Shown here in pieces: positions 52,801 through 60,269 of a stretch of DNA of 64,000 nt. Location of the stretch: the NCBI GenBank assembly GCA_023091665.1, contig JALJCQ010000012.1, positions 1,550,001 through 1,614,000 on the forward strand, in the 5' to 3' direction. Position 1 is the first letter of the stretch; the number at the start of each line of letters is the position of its first letter. The translations under genes were made by a program, and so were the position numbers. Under the pieces are notes generated by a model. The model was given only the letters and a program-made list of their open reading frames with translations, was not told the origin of the DNA and searched no databases. The stretch comes from Pythium myriotylum. Its lineage: Eukaryota > Oomycota > Peronosporomycetes > Pythiales > Pythiaceae.

Positions 52801-53335
52801 GTGCATCTGGACGCTCCAGAACCGACATCAGGTGGCCACCTGATGACCGAGCGGCGGGCATCGTAACGGATCGATGCCGCCAGCTGATCCATGGCTCGTG
52901 TGAACGAAGCCATGGCAGGCCTAGGATGACGTCGAACTTGTCATCTAGGTCGAGTACGACAAAGTCGTCGTCGTACTCATTGCCTTCAAGCGTGTAGTGG
53001 AGGCCCACTACGCGTTTCATAACCTTCACCGTTGCGCCAGTTGCAAGGCGCACCGTCATCCTCGTCGGAGGAATGTCTCGCTCGACAACGTCGAGCCTTA
53101 AAGACTCGATAGACTGTCGTCGAACGAAGTTATTCGACGCCCCACAGTCTACGAGGGCGCGAAGCGAAGACGAAGCTCCTTCGACTTCGAGCTCCAAGGT
53201 GATGAGGGCCTCATCATCACCAGGTGTGGCGAAGCACAGAGACTGTGCTTTGGGAGCAGCCTTCGTCAAGAGTCCCACAAACTCTCTTGACGTGACTGGA
53301 TCAGTAGGGCGCTCCGCCCCTACTGACCCTGACCG
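49802..53335 (-). CDS. pol: Gypsy pol: aspartic protease, reverse transcriptase, RNase H
   Basis: Reached from gag by a -1 shift (first pol-frame codon at 53335); there is no ATG of its own near the start, and an in-frame GTG at 53278 is not needed. The protease has LVDCGASNNFV and VILGLPWLRS. Reverse transcriptase runs from HSSPTFCVRKATGGWRIVHA through DLMDGFYQI and MPQGLSNAPATF to the catalytic box SYFDDVFVHS, with the downstream GLAAYLHKYSRNYAE. RNase H has HVVCDASDFAIGAAL, NYPVHDKELLAMKYAL and FTDHASL. A linker of about 100 residues follows, to RLRIMYEYHDAP, where integrase would begin but the sequence changes. The last roughly 195 residues (below about 50,385) are an Arg-rich read-through of the antisense region. 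Residues needed for protease, RT and RNase H all appear intact. Confidence 0.9.
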   Translation of the reverse strand, partial: RSGSVGAERPTDPVTSREFVGLLTKAAPKAQSLCFATPGDDEALITLELEVEGASSSLRALVDCGASNNFVRRQSIESLRLDVVERDIPPTRMTVRLATGATVKVMKRVVGLHYTLEGNEYDDDFVVLDLDDKFDVILGLPWLRSHEPWISWRHRSVTMPAARSSGGHLMSVLERPDARGRVEDECDGLISHSVVSTTAQDYDKESTFVVEPAAGVCVGSQTAPKTSRASESHESSEEDPRANKSHEPKRQCLPQGQHYERKVSTSAARRQRRLSAPTRTSSDGDLAAVAQLQLEESARIRPQEVTETINVLVNDGTRVGASTLEVVAPPKSTSEITALPTLEPKRFLRDLRQGKIAQICILVAEDECVTDIRSAVVFAEKERLLSSSSMDESVLDEKTRIERYSAQSWESLKGNPLYEDLVEFADVFPESVPCELPKDKGIRHEIDLKPGSKYCVMKQWPLPREQVEAIDKFFAERLAAGHVRESTSPHSSPTFCVRKATGGWRIVHAFNKLNAATIPAQTPIPRKDVIIDGMAKSTIFSSMDLMDGFYQILMRERDIPFTAVSTPSGMLWEWLVMPQGLSNAPATFNRCVSHLLRPVRAFAPSYFDDVFVHSRAMDGKTDLEVHRLHIREVLTLMREHKLYANLKKCIFAASEIPVLGCIVGKNGVRPDPEKIRAIKEWPTPLDVKGLRKFLGLAAYLHKYSRNYAEMTVPLSRLLKKDTKWTWNADTQRSFEGIKQSLIESPVLAIADQDKPFHVVCDASDFAIGAALMQFDDDGAERVVCYQSRQLQPAERNYPVHDKELLAMKYALAKFRVYLLGDRPFKVFTDHASLRTAVNSPHLSQRMARWLSFFAEYNFSVEYKPGRLNVVADALSRRPDFEPTVVAQDSLNAASAFSSSVPSSTLLDDVRAANAHDPEVVRLMAYLAEPSPQALKGLPASYRSKVHRYTQRNGLLFYSAVPDDTSRVVVPGDHDLRLRIMYEYHDAPVIFRDLPILLHLLVRLTIRRRIAIQRPLGRRAAEQRRFFVRTARGTVLRLGFFFAVALVVIDELRQRRRSLCRRGSARCDVGRRSARRRLRLFVAVGLDVAAHLGVGRRVFSRLGRRWMTTVVIRGVFKWLGRGGALAGRRVVFNRCTGARSGILARLSRAHGAHCHCSAVVGGADGLLARVHSPNGPRH
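49805..50632 (+). CDS. Antisense open reading frame in the Gypsy element, acidic protein
   Basis: Up to 275 residues on the plus strand, from ATG 49805 (or 49826, MDPSKKTISAADYRAAM). It occupies the place where integrase and the end of pol should be. The first about 190 residues are Ala/Glu/Ser/Asp-rich and read like a real disordered protein (LSELVDYDESDGEEEAK, SPLFSCSPSERSL). The overlapping minus-strand translation of the same bases is Arg/Leu-rich and meaningless. From about 50,385 the frame merely overlaps genuine pol, so the functional part probably ends there. It lies about 320 bp downstream of a plus-oriented TATA box in the LTR. It may be a captured gag-like or host segment. No known domain was recognised; expression is unproven. 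Confidence 0.45.
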   Translation: MSRSIRRMDPSKKTISAADYRAAMAVRAMSAAQASEDAAARTSAAVEDNSTAGEGATSTEPLEDTANNDGGHPPSSKTTEDPSADAEMRCDVEADGDEETKAPASAATTNVAARRAAPAERSPTLSELVDYDESDGEEEAKSEDRAARGPYEESPLFSCSPSERSLNSYSAPYSEADEQMKEDGEVAEDHWSIVVLVHDPQAQIMISWHDDTRSIVGNGAVEQQAVPLRVSMNLRSIRSRQALQRLRRWLCKVGHQAHDLRVVCIRSTNVVEQGR

Positions 53336-53341
53336 TTTTTT
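53301..53341 (-). other. Programmed -1 ribosomal frameshift signal between gag and pol
   Basis: On the minus strand: slippery heptamer A-AAA-AAC (53341-53335) in the exact gag phase, an 8-base spacer GGTCAGGG (53334-53327), then a hairpin with a 9-bp perfect stem TCAGTAGGG / CCCTACTGA (53326-53301). The gag stop (53322-53320) lies inside the stem. The -1 frame is open from the slippery site through all of pol. This is the classical X-XXY-YYZ plus stem-loop arrangement. Confidence 0.88.
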
Positions 53342-54333
53342 TGTTGATCTTCACGCTGCTGTTTCTTCGCAGCGTGTTGATCCGACCACTGGACCTTCTT
53401 GTCCACGTGGCGACCGCGTCCATTGCCGCGAGGCACTGGGCGCGCAGCATTACACTCATAAGCGTAATGCCCGGTCTTCTGGCATCGATTGCATTTCTGC
53501 AATCGTTTGTCCACGCGAGGGCGGTGCTCGCTCTCGGCGTAGGAAAGATCCATGGCCTCTGGATCACTTGCGTCTTGTCGTCTGGACGGACGATAAGCAG
53601 CGGAATAGACATAAGCCTGTCGCAGGCTGAAGTCCTCTTGGCGAGCAGCCGAGATCGCGTCCTCGAGTTTATCAAACTCGAGATGGAACATCTGGGTCTT
53701 GATCGGCCCATCCTCGAGCCCCTTGATAAACGCAGCAACCTGCGTTTGATCATCGATGGGATTCTCCACGATGCAACTCACGAGGTATCGTGCGTGCTGG
53801 GCGTAAGCGTGAATATCACGCTTACCTTGCCTGAGATCCAGGAACTCAGCGCGAGCCCTGAACTCGGCTCGAGGTGGCTCAAACGCTTGTTTGATCTTGA
53901 CCTTGAACTCTTCATACGATCCGAAGCAATACGGATCGTGCAGCTTGAGACCGAGCGCCCACACCTTGGCACGACCTGCCAAGTTGGATATGGCGTAGGT
54001 CACTCGCATCGCATCGTCATCGATGCGACGGGCTTCAATGGAATCGTCGAGTTCGACAAACCAACGCAACAGGCTGTCACCGTCAGCCTTGTACTTGGAG
54101 ATCTCGATCTTCAACGGCTCGACACGTCGAGGCCGCTCTGCCGCCGCAGCAGCAGACTGCTGCTGCCTCAACAACGCTGCTTGTTGAGCGCTCTGCTCGC
54201 GCAGAGCTGCAAGACTCCCTCTCGCCTCGTTCAGCTCATGCTGGATGAACTGGGCGATACTCGCGTGCTGTTCATCACGCGAGAGCGAGAGGAGCATGGC
54301 GCCGACGGCGGCTTCGCCCACCGTCGCGGCCAT
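53320..54333 (-). CDS. gag: Gypsy gag polyprotein
   Basis: 337 residues, ATG at 54333 (MAATVGEAAVG). A helical N terminus with a short coiled coil (ELNEARGSLAALREQSAQQ) precedes a retrotransposon-gag capsid region (DGDSLLRWFVELDD, FGSYEEFKVKIKQAF, FLDLRQGKRDIHAYAQ). Near the end is one CCHC zinc knuckle, CNRCQKTGHYAYEC, followed by a basic tail. It packages element RNA in cytoplasmic particles. The stop codon is preceded by the slippery A-AAA-AAC heptamer, so a fraction of ribosomes should make Gag-Pol. Confidence 0.92.
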   Translation of the reverse strand: MAATVGEAAVGAMLLSLSRDEQHASIAQFIQHELNEARGSLAALREQSAQQAALLRQQQSAAAAAERPRRVEPLKIEISKYKADGDSLLRWFVELDDSIEARRIDDDAMRVTYAISNLAGRAKVWALGLKLHDPYCFGSYEEFKVKIKQAFEPPRAEFRARAEFLDLRQGKRDIHAYAQHARYLVSCIVENPIDDQTQVAAFIKGLEDGPIKTQMFHLEFDKLEDAISAARQEDFSLRQAYVYSAAYRPSRRQDASDPEAMDLSYAESEHRPRVDKRLQKCNRCQKTGHYAYECNAARPVPRGNGRGRHVDKKVQWSDQHAAKKQQREDQQKNGQGQ

Positions 54334-54447
54334 GCGCTAAACAGCCTGCCACTCGAGCTCACTCAAGTGGAGGAAGTTCTCACGCGAGGCGTGGCGACCC
54401 TGCGCGCCAGGGGTTTCCGGCGCAGGGGGATTCATAGTCGCTGGGCG

Positions 54448-54465
54448 GACTACGAAGTGCTACCA
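54448..54465 (-). other. Primer-binding site of the Gypsy element
   Basis: Two bases inside the 5' LTR the minus strand reads TGGTAGCACTTCGTAGTC, beginning with the TGG that pairs with a tRNA 3' CCA. The matching tRNA (3' end UGCUACCA) was not identified. Confidence 0.55.
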
Positions 54466-54467
54466 GG

Positions 54468-54802
54468 TGTAACGAGGCTGACCTCGTTACGTCACGTACA
54501 CTGTGGAGCAGTGTAGGAAGCGCGCAACACAGAGACTTGTGTTGAATCAGGCAAATGGGAAACTGAATTTATGGATTAGGAAACCAAGAAAAACCTACTC
54601 TTTGTATATAAAACCTCGCAGATCCGCCCTCGGATTCTGCCATCCACTCAATCACAAGACCCTAGCGTGATTGGTGGGAAATCGGGATAATATCGTGGGA
54701 TATTATCCAATCAGGAGACATCGCAACCAGATGGGTTCACGACGTTCCTATCGGACACCATTGACATGGGTCCGTACCATGTAACGGGCACACCCCGTTA
54801 CA
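54468..54802 (-). repeat. Gypsy 5' LTR
   Basis: 335 bp; no difference from the copy at 49349-49683 was seen by eye, including both terminal hairpins. It should carry the promoter for the gag-pol transcript running towards lower coordinates. Confidence 0.93.
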
Positions 54803-55772
54803 GGAGGGGGCTGGCAGTGCCAATTGTGTTCGGTAGTAGACCAAAAGTATGGTACCAGCGACGCGAGAATTAGCGTTAGATAGACGTGAAGGGCTTGTGA
54901 CTGATGTCCCACATCAGTCGCCGAGCCACCACATCAACAGTCAACTTCCACAACAGTATGAACCATGCTGCATTGTTTTTACCACACATCTATCACTATC
55001 CGCTGTCATTCACTAAGTGGCTCGTTTCCCTTCGCGTTCCTACCCACAAGCTAGGACGAAGTCGATCTCATTCGCCTTCTTTCGTCACGACGCCTTCTCC
55101 AAGCGCAGACATGCCAACATGATCGGAGCAGAGACTTTTGTTTGCACCTGATCTGACATCAGAGATGGTGAAACAGCACAGTCTCAGCTCCGCTCCATGT
55201 AGTTTGCCAAGGCATCCAAGGCATCGTCTCTGTTGGCCCTACCACCTCCACAACAACTAAGTGGTGATTTCCATGGCATCTCCTAAGTCGGACGGCGAAG
55301 CACTATCGCCGTCGGCACTTACTTTTGTTTTTCTTCTTTCTATTTTGTGTTGATTCCTAAATTTTTACAATTATCAGAACCTTTTCATAACTTTTGCGGC
55401 GGAGCCCTTGAATTTTTTTTCAGAATTTGAAATAGTCCTGCCATCTTTTCATTATTTTCCGAGCAGAGGTAGTAGTTGTCTTGTTGTCATGCATGACTCA
55501 AGTGGCAGCTCTCCTCATTGTATCCAACCTACCGGTACACCATAGTGATACTCCACTCCCCATCGTGCCACTACTGGCATCGAATCGGCAACGCACACCT
55601 GAGAAAACATACCCATTCAAAATGATCGGTCGCATATCCCGATAACCCTTGCATACTAATACAAGTACCGTACCGCCTCGCACAAACCTGTAGATAGATC
55701 GTCCTCCAAATTACATGTAAATCCGAAATAAAGGGTGGAGGGGCTTAACGTACTCCTTCGGAGCACTGCCAG
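54803..55772. mobile_element. Inverted-end element, copy 2, split by the Gypsy insertion
   Basis: Diverged copy of 44569-45829, shortened by internal deletions. The inner inverted repeat is kept: CTGGCAGTGC (54811-54820) and AGCACTGCCAG (55762-55772). The left margin (ACGAGAGATTGG) lies at about 49330-49343, beyond the Gypsy element. Long matches to copy 1 include TTCGCCTTCTTTCGTC and the block ending CGTACTCCTTCGGAGCACTG. The outer AACTAGAACCAATA ends are not evident here. No coding region. Confidence 0.65.
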
Positions 55773-55978
55773 TATAAAAAGAACTTAGCTCATTCGTGGG
55801 TCTGTCGCCGAAGCGCTACTTGAAATGGCAGTGATCATAACCACTGTCAAAGACCCGGTTCTTGAACTACTTCTGATGACAGTGATCTCAACCACTGTCC
55901 AGACTTGATTTCCACCGACAATCTACTGGATACTTCTGGGCTCGGCGGCTGGAGCCTTCGCTGAAATCGTGATGAGTC

Positions 55979-56704
55979 TTGTCACCACTCGGCCCCGGGA
56001 AATCGCCAGCCACTACACGTCACGACGGCGTGCGTGGCTACCGTGAGGCGATTGGTCTACTGTTGTGGCTAGCCAACATGACCAGGCCTGACATTGTATT
56101 CGCAGTTAGTGTGGCGGCGCGACACCGCCAAGCACCGACACACTACCACTGGCAGATTTTGAAGCGTACCATTCGTTACGAAGGGCACGCGTGACCTTGG
56201 CGTCGTGCACTACAAGGAAGTCAAGCCTCTCGACGTCAAGGATCTCGAGGTGACCATTTGGTCGGCTGCTGACTGGGCCGGCGACACACTCGACAGAAAT
56301 TCGCCCAGTGGCTCGGCGCTCACAGTTAATGGGCGTCTTGTGACTTGGTCGTCACGCAAGCAGCCCGTGGTCGCGCGCTCGACCATGGAAGCTGAGCTCA
56401 TTGCTGGCACCCAAGCCTCCTCTGAGTGTGGTTGGATTCGCCAGTTCTATTCAAGGTTAATTTGGTGCCGAGTCTAAAGATCGACAACAAGAGCGCGATC
56501 CAGAGCATTAAAAACAAGATCGTCTCGAACGGGTCGAAGCATATCTCGATTCGGTTTCACTTCATCCGTGACGAGCACGCAAATGGTCGGGTCGAGCTCA
56601 ATTTGTGTCCGTCTGCCGACCAGCTCGTGGACATTTTCACCAAGCCACTCGCGCGTGTTGCCCTCACGCGTTTGCGCTTGGAGTTAGGCCTTGTGCAACG
56701 GTAA
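55979..56704 (+). pseudogene. Ty1/Copia pol 3' fragment (end of RT and RNase H)
   Basis: Copia signatures in broken frames: YREAIGLLLWLANMTRPDIV (end of reverse transcriptase), then after a frame change SAADWAGDTLDRNSPSGSAL and WSSRKQPVVARSTMEAELIA (RNase H). After a further change come IDNKSAIQSIKNKIVSNG, RFHFIRDEH and ADQLVDIFTKPL, the usual end of Copia pol. The stop at 56702-56704 is followed by a polypurine tract and LTR. Gag, protease, integrase and most of RT are missing, so it is a dead 3' fragment. Confidence 0.85.
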
Positions 56705-56720
56705 GGCGGTGCATCGATCC

Positions 56721-57081
56721 AGGGGGGAGTGTTGCGAGACTTCTGGCCACACGATTACTCGGTGATCGTGTCGCTGCGGAGCCGTGCTCTGCGCGCTGGA
56801 TCGAGGCACCGGCTCCATCATGACCCCTGATGGTGCGCGGGACCAGAGGTGTATCAAGCTCGACGGGCCACTGTGTCCGCTGATGATGTGGCGCACGCGG
56901 TACGTGCATATGTAGGAGGCCACGTAGGACGACGCGGGTGGATAGTGCCTGCAGTCCAAGTCAGTATTTCATTCCCCAACTTTCCAAGTCCACTACACCG
57001 ACCATTCGCCTACCTTGTTTCTCACTTGGACTCACGCCTACTCAAGTCCTCGAAGGTGAGAGTCTCGCTACAGGTTCAACA
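56721..57081 (+). repeat. Copia 3' LTR with polypurine tract
   Basis: Polypurine AGGGGGGAG (56721-56729) is followed by a 352-bp LTR, 56730-57081, starting TGTTG and ending CAACA (5-bp inverted ends). The 5' LTR is not in the window. The LTR ends directly against a Harbinger transposase remnant, so the Copia element probably inserted into it. Confidence 0.75.
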
Positions 57082-57115
57082 TGAGTGCCCTGCGGAGTGA
57101 CTTCAACGACCAGGA

Positions 57116-57649
57116 AGCTTGTATGACGCGACGATCGCCAATCGCCTGCACGAGAAGCTTGTAAACAATACGCCGGACGGGTATTTTGCGATAGCGGATA
57201 CTGCCTTTCCGTGCAGCCAAAATCGTGTCCAGAGGCGCATAAGAACTCCACTAAAATAGAATGGGCGCTTACCAAGGCTATTGAGCGACGCAGGACGCTT
57301 CGATAAACTCGAGAAGCTCCGGAAGTTTAACACACAACTTGTCTCCGTGCGTCAGGCGGCTGAGTGGGGTATGCGTGCGGTACAGGGATCTTTTGGAAGG
57401 CTTAAGTTACCGCTACCTGTGGATGATCACGAATAATAGGTGCATGTATTTGCACGGTTGCACCAGCTTTGAAGAGTTCGCGTCGGAATCAACCAGATCA
57501 CGACTGTGTACGGCCGCATTTGGAGGGAGAAAGACAACGATGCTCTTGTGTACGACGGCTCCAGCACAATGCTCTTCCGGGATATCATGCAAAACGACCG
57601 TACCGCTCGATACTACCGCGACCACCCTGCGTTTCAGGATCTCCCATGA
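57116..57649 (+). pseudogene. PIF/Harbinger-type DDE transposase remnant
   Basis: One frame of 178 codons with several stops. Readable pieces are SLYDATIANRLHEKLVNNTP, DGYFAIADTAFPCSQ (second catalytic Asp region, 'DGY...ADTAFP'), LRKFNTQLVSVRQAAEWGM, RAVQGSFGRLKLPLPVDDHE and GINQITTVYGRIW. The VRQAAEWGM..VQGSFGRL box is typical of oomycete Harbinger transposases. Internal stops occur after IRTPLK, after VDDHE (two in a row) and after RLHQL. The N-terminal half is cut off by the Copia LTR. Confidence 0.8.
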
Positions 57650-57663
57650 ATCGAGACGTTTAT

Positions 57664-58665
57664 TCAAAAAAAAAATGAAAAGTATTCACCACGACCAATA
57701 AAAAAACGGCAAACGAATGATGACTCTAGACAGAAGCCACATCGTCGGACTCCGCCGGATCCTGAATCACTACGTAGGTCTGCGGTGTCCGTGATCGGGG
57801 GGGGGGGGGGGGGGGGGGGGGTCTCCAAGTCGTGCACACGGTCGCGAAGATGATCGTTTTGCTCCATCAACTTGTCGACGTTTTGCTCCATTCGCTCTAG
57901 CTTCTTTGCAAGTGCCTTTCGTTTAGTGCGTTCATGATCTCGCTCATGTGTTGCTGATTGCATCTGCAGATGCATGTATCGCTCCGAATACGACGCCATG
58001 CCCTGGTGCTCTTGCCCTGCAAGATGATGCTGAATTGACGCCGCGAGACTATCTGCGCCATGCTGCTTATGTTTCACAGAACCTGAACCTGTCTGTGCCC
58101 TCGAGTCTGCGCGCCGTTGAGGACCTTGAGGCGCTAGTCGGGGCTGTCCTTGTCGTGCTGGTTGAGGCTGAGCTTGTGGTGCTCGTTGGGGCTGGGCAGG
58201 CGCCCGCGTGTCCGCCTGAGCTGGTCATGTAGGAACTTGGAGAGGCTGGGTTGTGGTAGTGAGATCAATATGGGCAGCAACAACTCCATTTTCATCTTCT
58301 CTGGCGCGCGATTCTTCGAGCGGGAACTCATCGTCGCTTCCACCTCTGTCGCTGAGTTATTCCTCATCGAAGTCGCTATCGGTCTCAATGCCCAAATGTG
58401 CTGTGAAAGTTGGGGGTGGATCACGGAACGGAACGACATTAGCTTCATCTTCGTCTTCACGCTCGTAATCGAGAGGTCCACACGCGATTTTCTCGTTGAT
58501 TGCTGCTTGGATGTCCAACGCCTCACTCACAGCACAAGGACGCAATGGATCACCGTTTGGCTTTTGCTGAGGCGTCAACGCGCGAAACTTGGTCTGAATA
58601 GACTTGACGTCACGGGTTGGCTTTGCGTGGATTGAGTGGTACAACTGCAAGACACATTCTCCCAA
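57664..58665 (-). pseudogene. SANT/DUF6818-like coiled-coil protein remnant
   Basis: A single minus-strand frame with two internal stops (58357-58359 and 58225-58227). The first part reads KPTRDVKSIQTKFRAL, QKPNGDPLRP and DIQAAINEKI, the pattern (VKSIQxKF..L...KPxGDP..P) of a SANT-like domain common in oomycete transposon-linked genes. A Gln/Ala-rich stretch follows, then a coiled coil (KRKALAKKLERMEQNVDKL, MEQNDHLRDRVHDLE) and a poly-Pro run created by the 25-base G tract. A frame change just upstream separates the DWENV start. Probably once a DNA-binding protein; now not translatable as one chain. Confidence 0.6.
57797..57821 (+). repeat. Poly-G tract, 25 bases
   Basis: Uninterrupted 25-G run inside the SANT-like remnant (poly-Pro on the minus strand). 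Compare the 26-G run at 49150-49175. Confidence 0.95.
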
Positions 58666-59467
58666 TCACAGGACGGACGCATCTTACACAGGGAAGTAAA
58701 GCCGCTACATCGGCTGCGCTGTACCCCTCTGCACCAGGTACACGTCCGCCCCGCATCTTGCCTGTACTCATATTCCCGAGCTCTGTTTCCTTTTGATGAG
58801 GTGGATTCCGCGAGAAGAAAAGGGGAACATCGGAATCAACAGGTCAAGAACGAAACGGTCTTGGCATGTATTCGTTTTCACAATCTGAAACGTGATCAAA
58901 ACGCTTTGAGAGGGTTGTCCACCCTTCCACAGATCGGTATTTTGCGTTAGTCTGTGGATCGAGGATAGACCCTTTGGCTCGATTTGGTTGAGTCTGGAGT
59001 TTCAGATCGCTATCAGATTGCTCTCGAACGGTTCCATGTGGCTGCGGGAATCGGTCCAATATCAAAATCTCTAATAAAGCTTATGCTGTAAATTACAGCA
59101 TACGGGAGTAGAAGGTATCGTCATGATCGATAAGTGGGCCTAATGATTTACCGAGAGCGATGCCGCACTGGCGGTCCTTCACAAACATCGCGGCTTGGGT
59201 CTCCTGCCTCTTCATCAGGCGGAGGGATAGGAACGTGCGAGGTGATGCCATCACTTCTTGGCTCGTCGCGCAGGGCATCGTACAACCCGAGCTCTAATAG
59301 AGCATCACTCAGTCGATCTTTCATATCCTTGCCATTCTTGTCGTTCTGATACCACTCAGCGCATAGATGTTGCGATGAGGTACGTAAGCATCACTTGGTT
59401 TAACGTGCGGGCGTTCGTTCAGTCGAAGCATTCATAGTGAAGTGTCTGCGGTGTGTGCGGGCGTTCG
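58666..59467. other. Unassigned sequence left of the MITEs
   Basis: 802 bp of short decayed frames. Near its right end GCGGGCGTTCGTTCAGTCGA (59409-59428) is a second copy of the sequence that flanks the MITE pair (see findings). Confidence 0.45.
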
Positions 59468-59817
59468 TTAACCCTTTCGCAATCAAGCGCGTAAAAATTA
59501 CACGTTCTGAGGGTTTCTCATAAGCTGGTATGTTTGAACCCCTCAGAACGTGTAAATTTTACACGTTTTACAAAACCCGTCCTTGAAGTTTCGCAAAAAC
59601 CTCAACAAAACCTCAAAACCTCTCAAGGTTAAATAACAATAACCTCGAAACTTATTTGCAAATTTGCGAGGTTTTATTACAAAAGGCGGTAGGTTTGCGG
59701 GAAACTCCACCTGTCGCAATTCCAGAACGTGTAAAATTTACACGATCTGGAAATTTTGACTTGATTAAAGTATCCATACAATCCCTGTTTGCACGGATGT
59801 GATTGCGAAAGGGTTAA
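59468..59817. mobile_element. piggyBac-like MITE, element A
   Basis: 342-bp body (59472-59813) between TTAA tetranucleotides (59468-59471 and 59814-59817). Terminal inverted repeat CCCTTTCGCAATCA, 14 bp, perfect at both ends. TTAA targets with CCCTTT-type ends are the signature of piggyBac transposons. No coding capacity. Inside are two palindromes with the core GTGTAAA-TTTACAC (59548-59566, 59728-59744), and AT-rich sequence with repeated AAAACCTC. Confidence 0.82.
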
Positions 59818-60138
59818 TCCTTTCGTGGTAAATGGTACATTTTTTGCCCTTCTGATGTGTTTGCAAAAGTGGGTAGTTGGAACCCCCTCAGAAGGGAACA
59901 ATTTGTTCCCTTTGGAAAAGTGGGTATGGTTTCTGAGAAAATCTGATTCAACCAAAGTTGTTCCATATGGTGTAATGTCCCATAAGGTGTTTTTTAATTT
60001 TGTTACATAACACCGTGCGAAATATTTATAACGCCATTTCCAGAAGGGAACAATTTGTTCCCTTCTGCAGCTTATACACTTGACTTTTGTATACTGATAC
60101 TATTCCTATTGCAAAAATTATGACCACGAAAGGGTTAA
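59814..60138. mobile_element. piggyBac-like MITE, element B, abutting element A
   Basis: 317-bp body (59818-60134) between TTAA at 59814-59817 (shared with element A) and 60135-60138. Ends TCCTTTCGTGGT and, inverted, CCCTTTCGTGGT (one difference). No coding capacity. It has the same internal plan as element A but a different palindrome core, GGAACAA-T-TTGTTCC (59894-59910; the second copy extends to a perfect 27-base palindrome, 60041-60067). Confidence 0.8.
60041..60067. repeat. 27-base perfect palindrome in MITE B
   Basis: CAGAAGGGAACAA-T-TTGTTCCCTTCTG: 13 bases on each side of one central T. Its 17-base core recurs at 59894-59910. Confidence 0.9.
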
Positions 60139-60269
60139 GTCGAAGCATTCATATTCTTATGGAATCGCATATTCCGATCATGGTGACATTAGACCGGCAG
60201 ACTAGGGAGCGAAATCTACTTCTTCAGCAAGCAATCCATCGAGGAAATGCACCAACTTCTTCGACCTCT

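Larger units (their letters stand above)
49349..54802 (-). mobile_element. Ty3/Gypsy LTR retrotransposon, recent insertion, lacking integrase
   Basis: 5,454 bp on the minus strand. The two 335-bp LTRs show no difference by eye, and the insertion is flanked by a perfect 5-bp duplication GGAGG (49344-49348 and 54803-54807). The order 5' to 3' on the minus strand is LTR, primer-binding site, gag, -1 frameshift signal, pol (protease, reverse transcriptase, RNase H), a region of about 690 bp open on the opposite strand, polypurine tract, LTR. The integrase zinc-binding start is cut after RLRIMYEYHDAP, and no integrase core follows. The related element at 44569-45829 preserves the empty target (GAGAGATGGAGGGGGCTGG). 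Identical LTRs mean recent movement, so integrase was probably supplied in trans. Confidence 0.92.

Noticed and set aside
53341..54516. 391-codon plus-strand frame opposite Gypsy gag
   Set aside because: Gag on the minus strand has clear domains and a zinc knuckle; the plus frame has none and runs into the LTR.
59548..59744. CRISPR-like or tandem-repeat array from the recurring palindromes
   Set aside because: Spacing and flanks fit the internal structure of two MITEs; there are no regular spacers.
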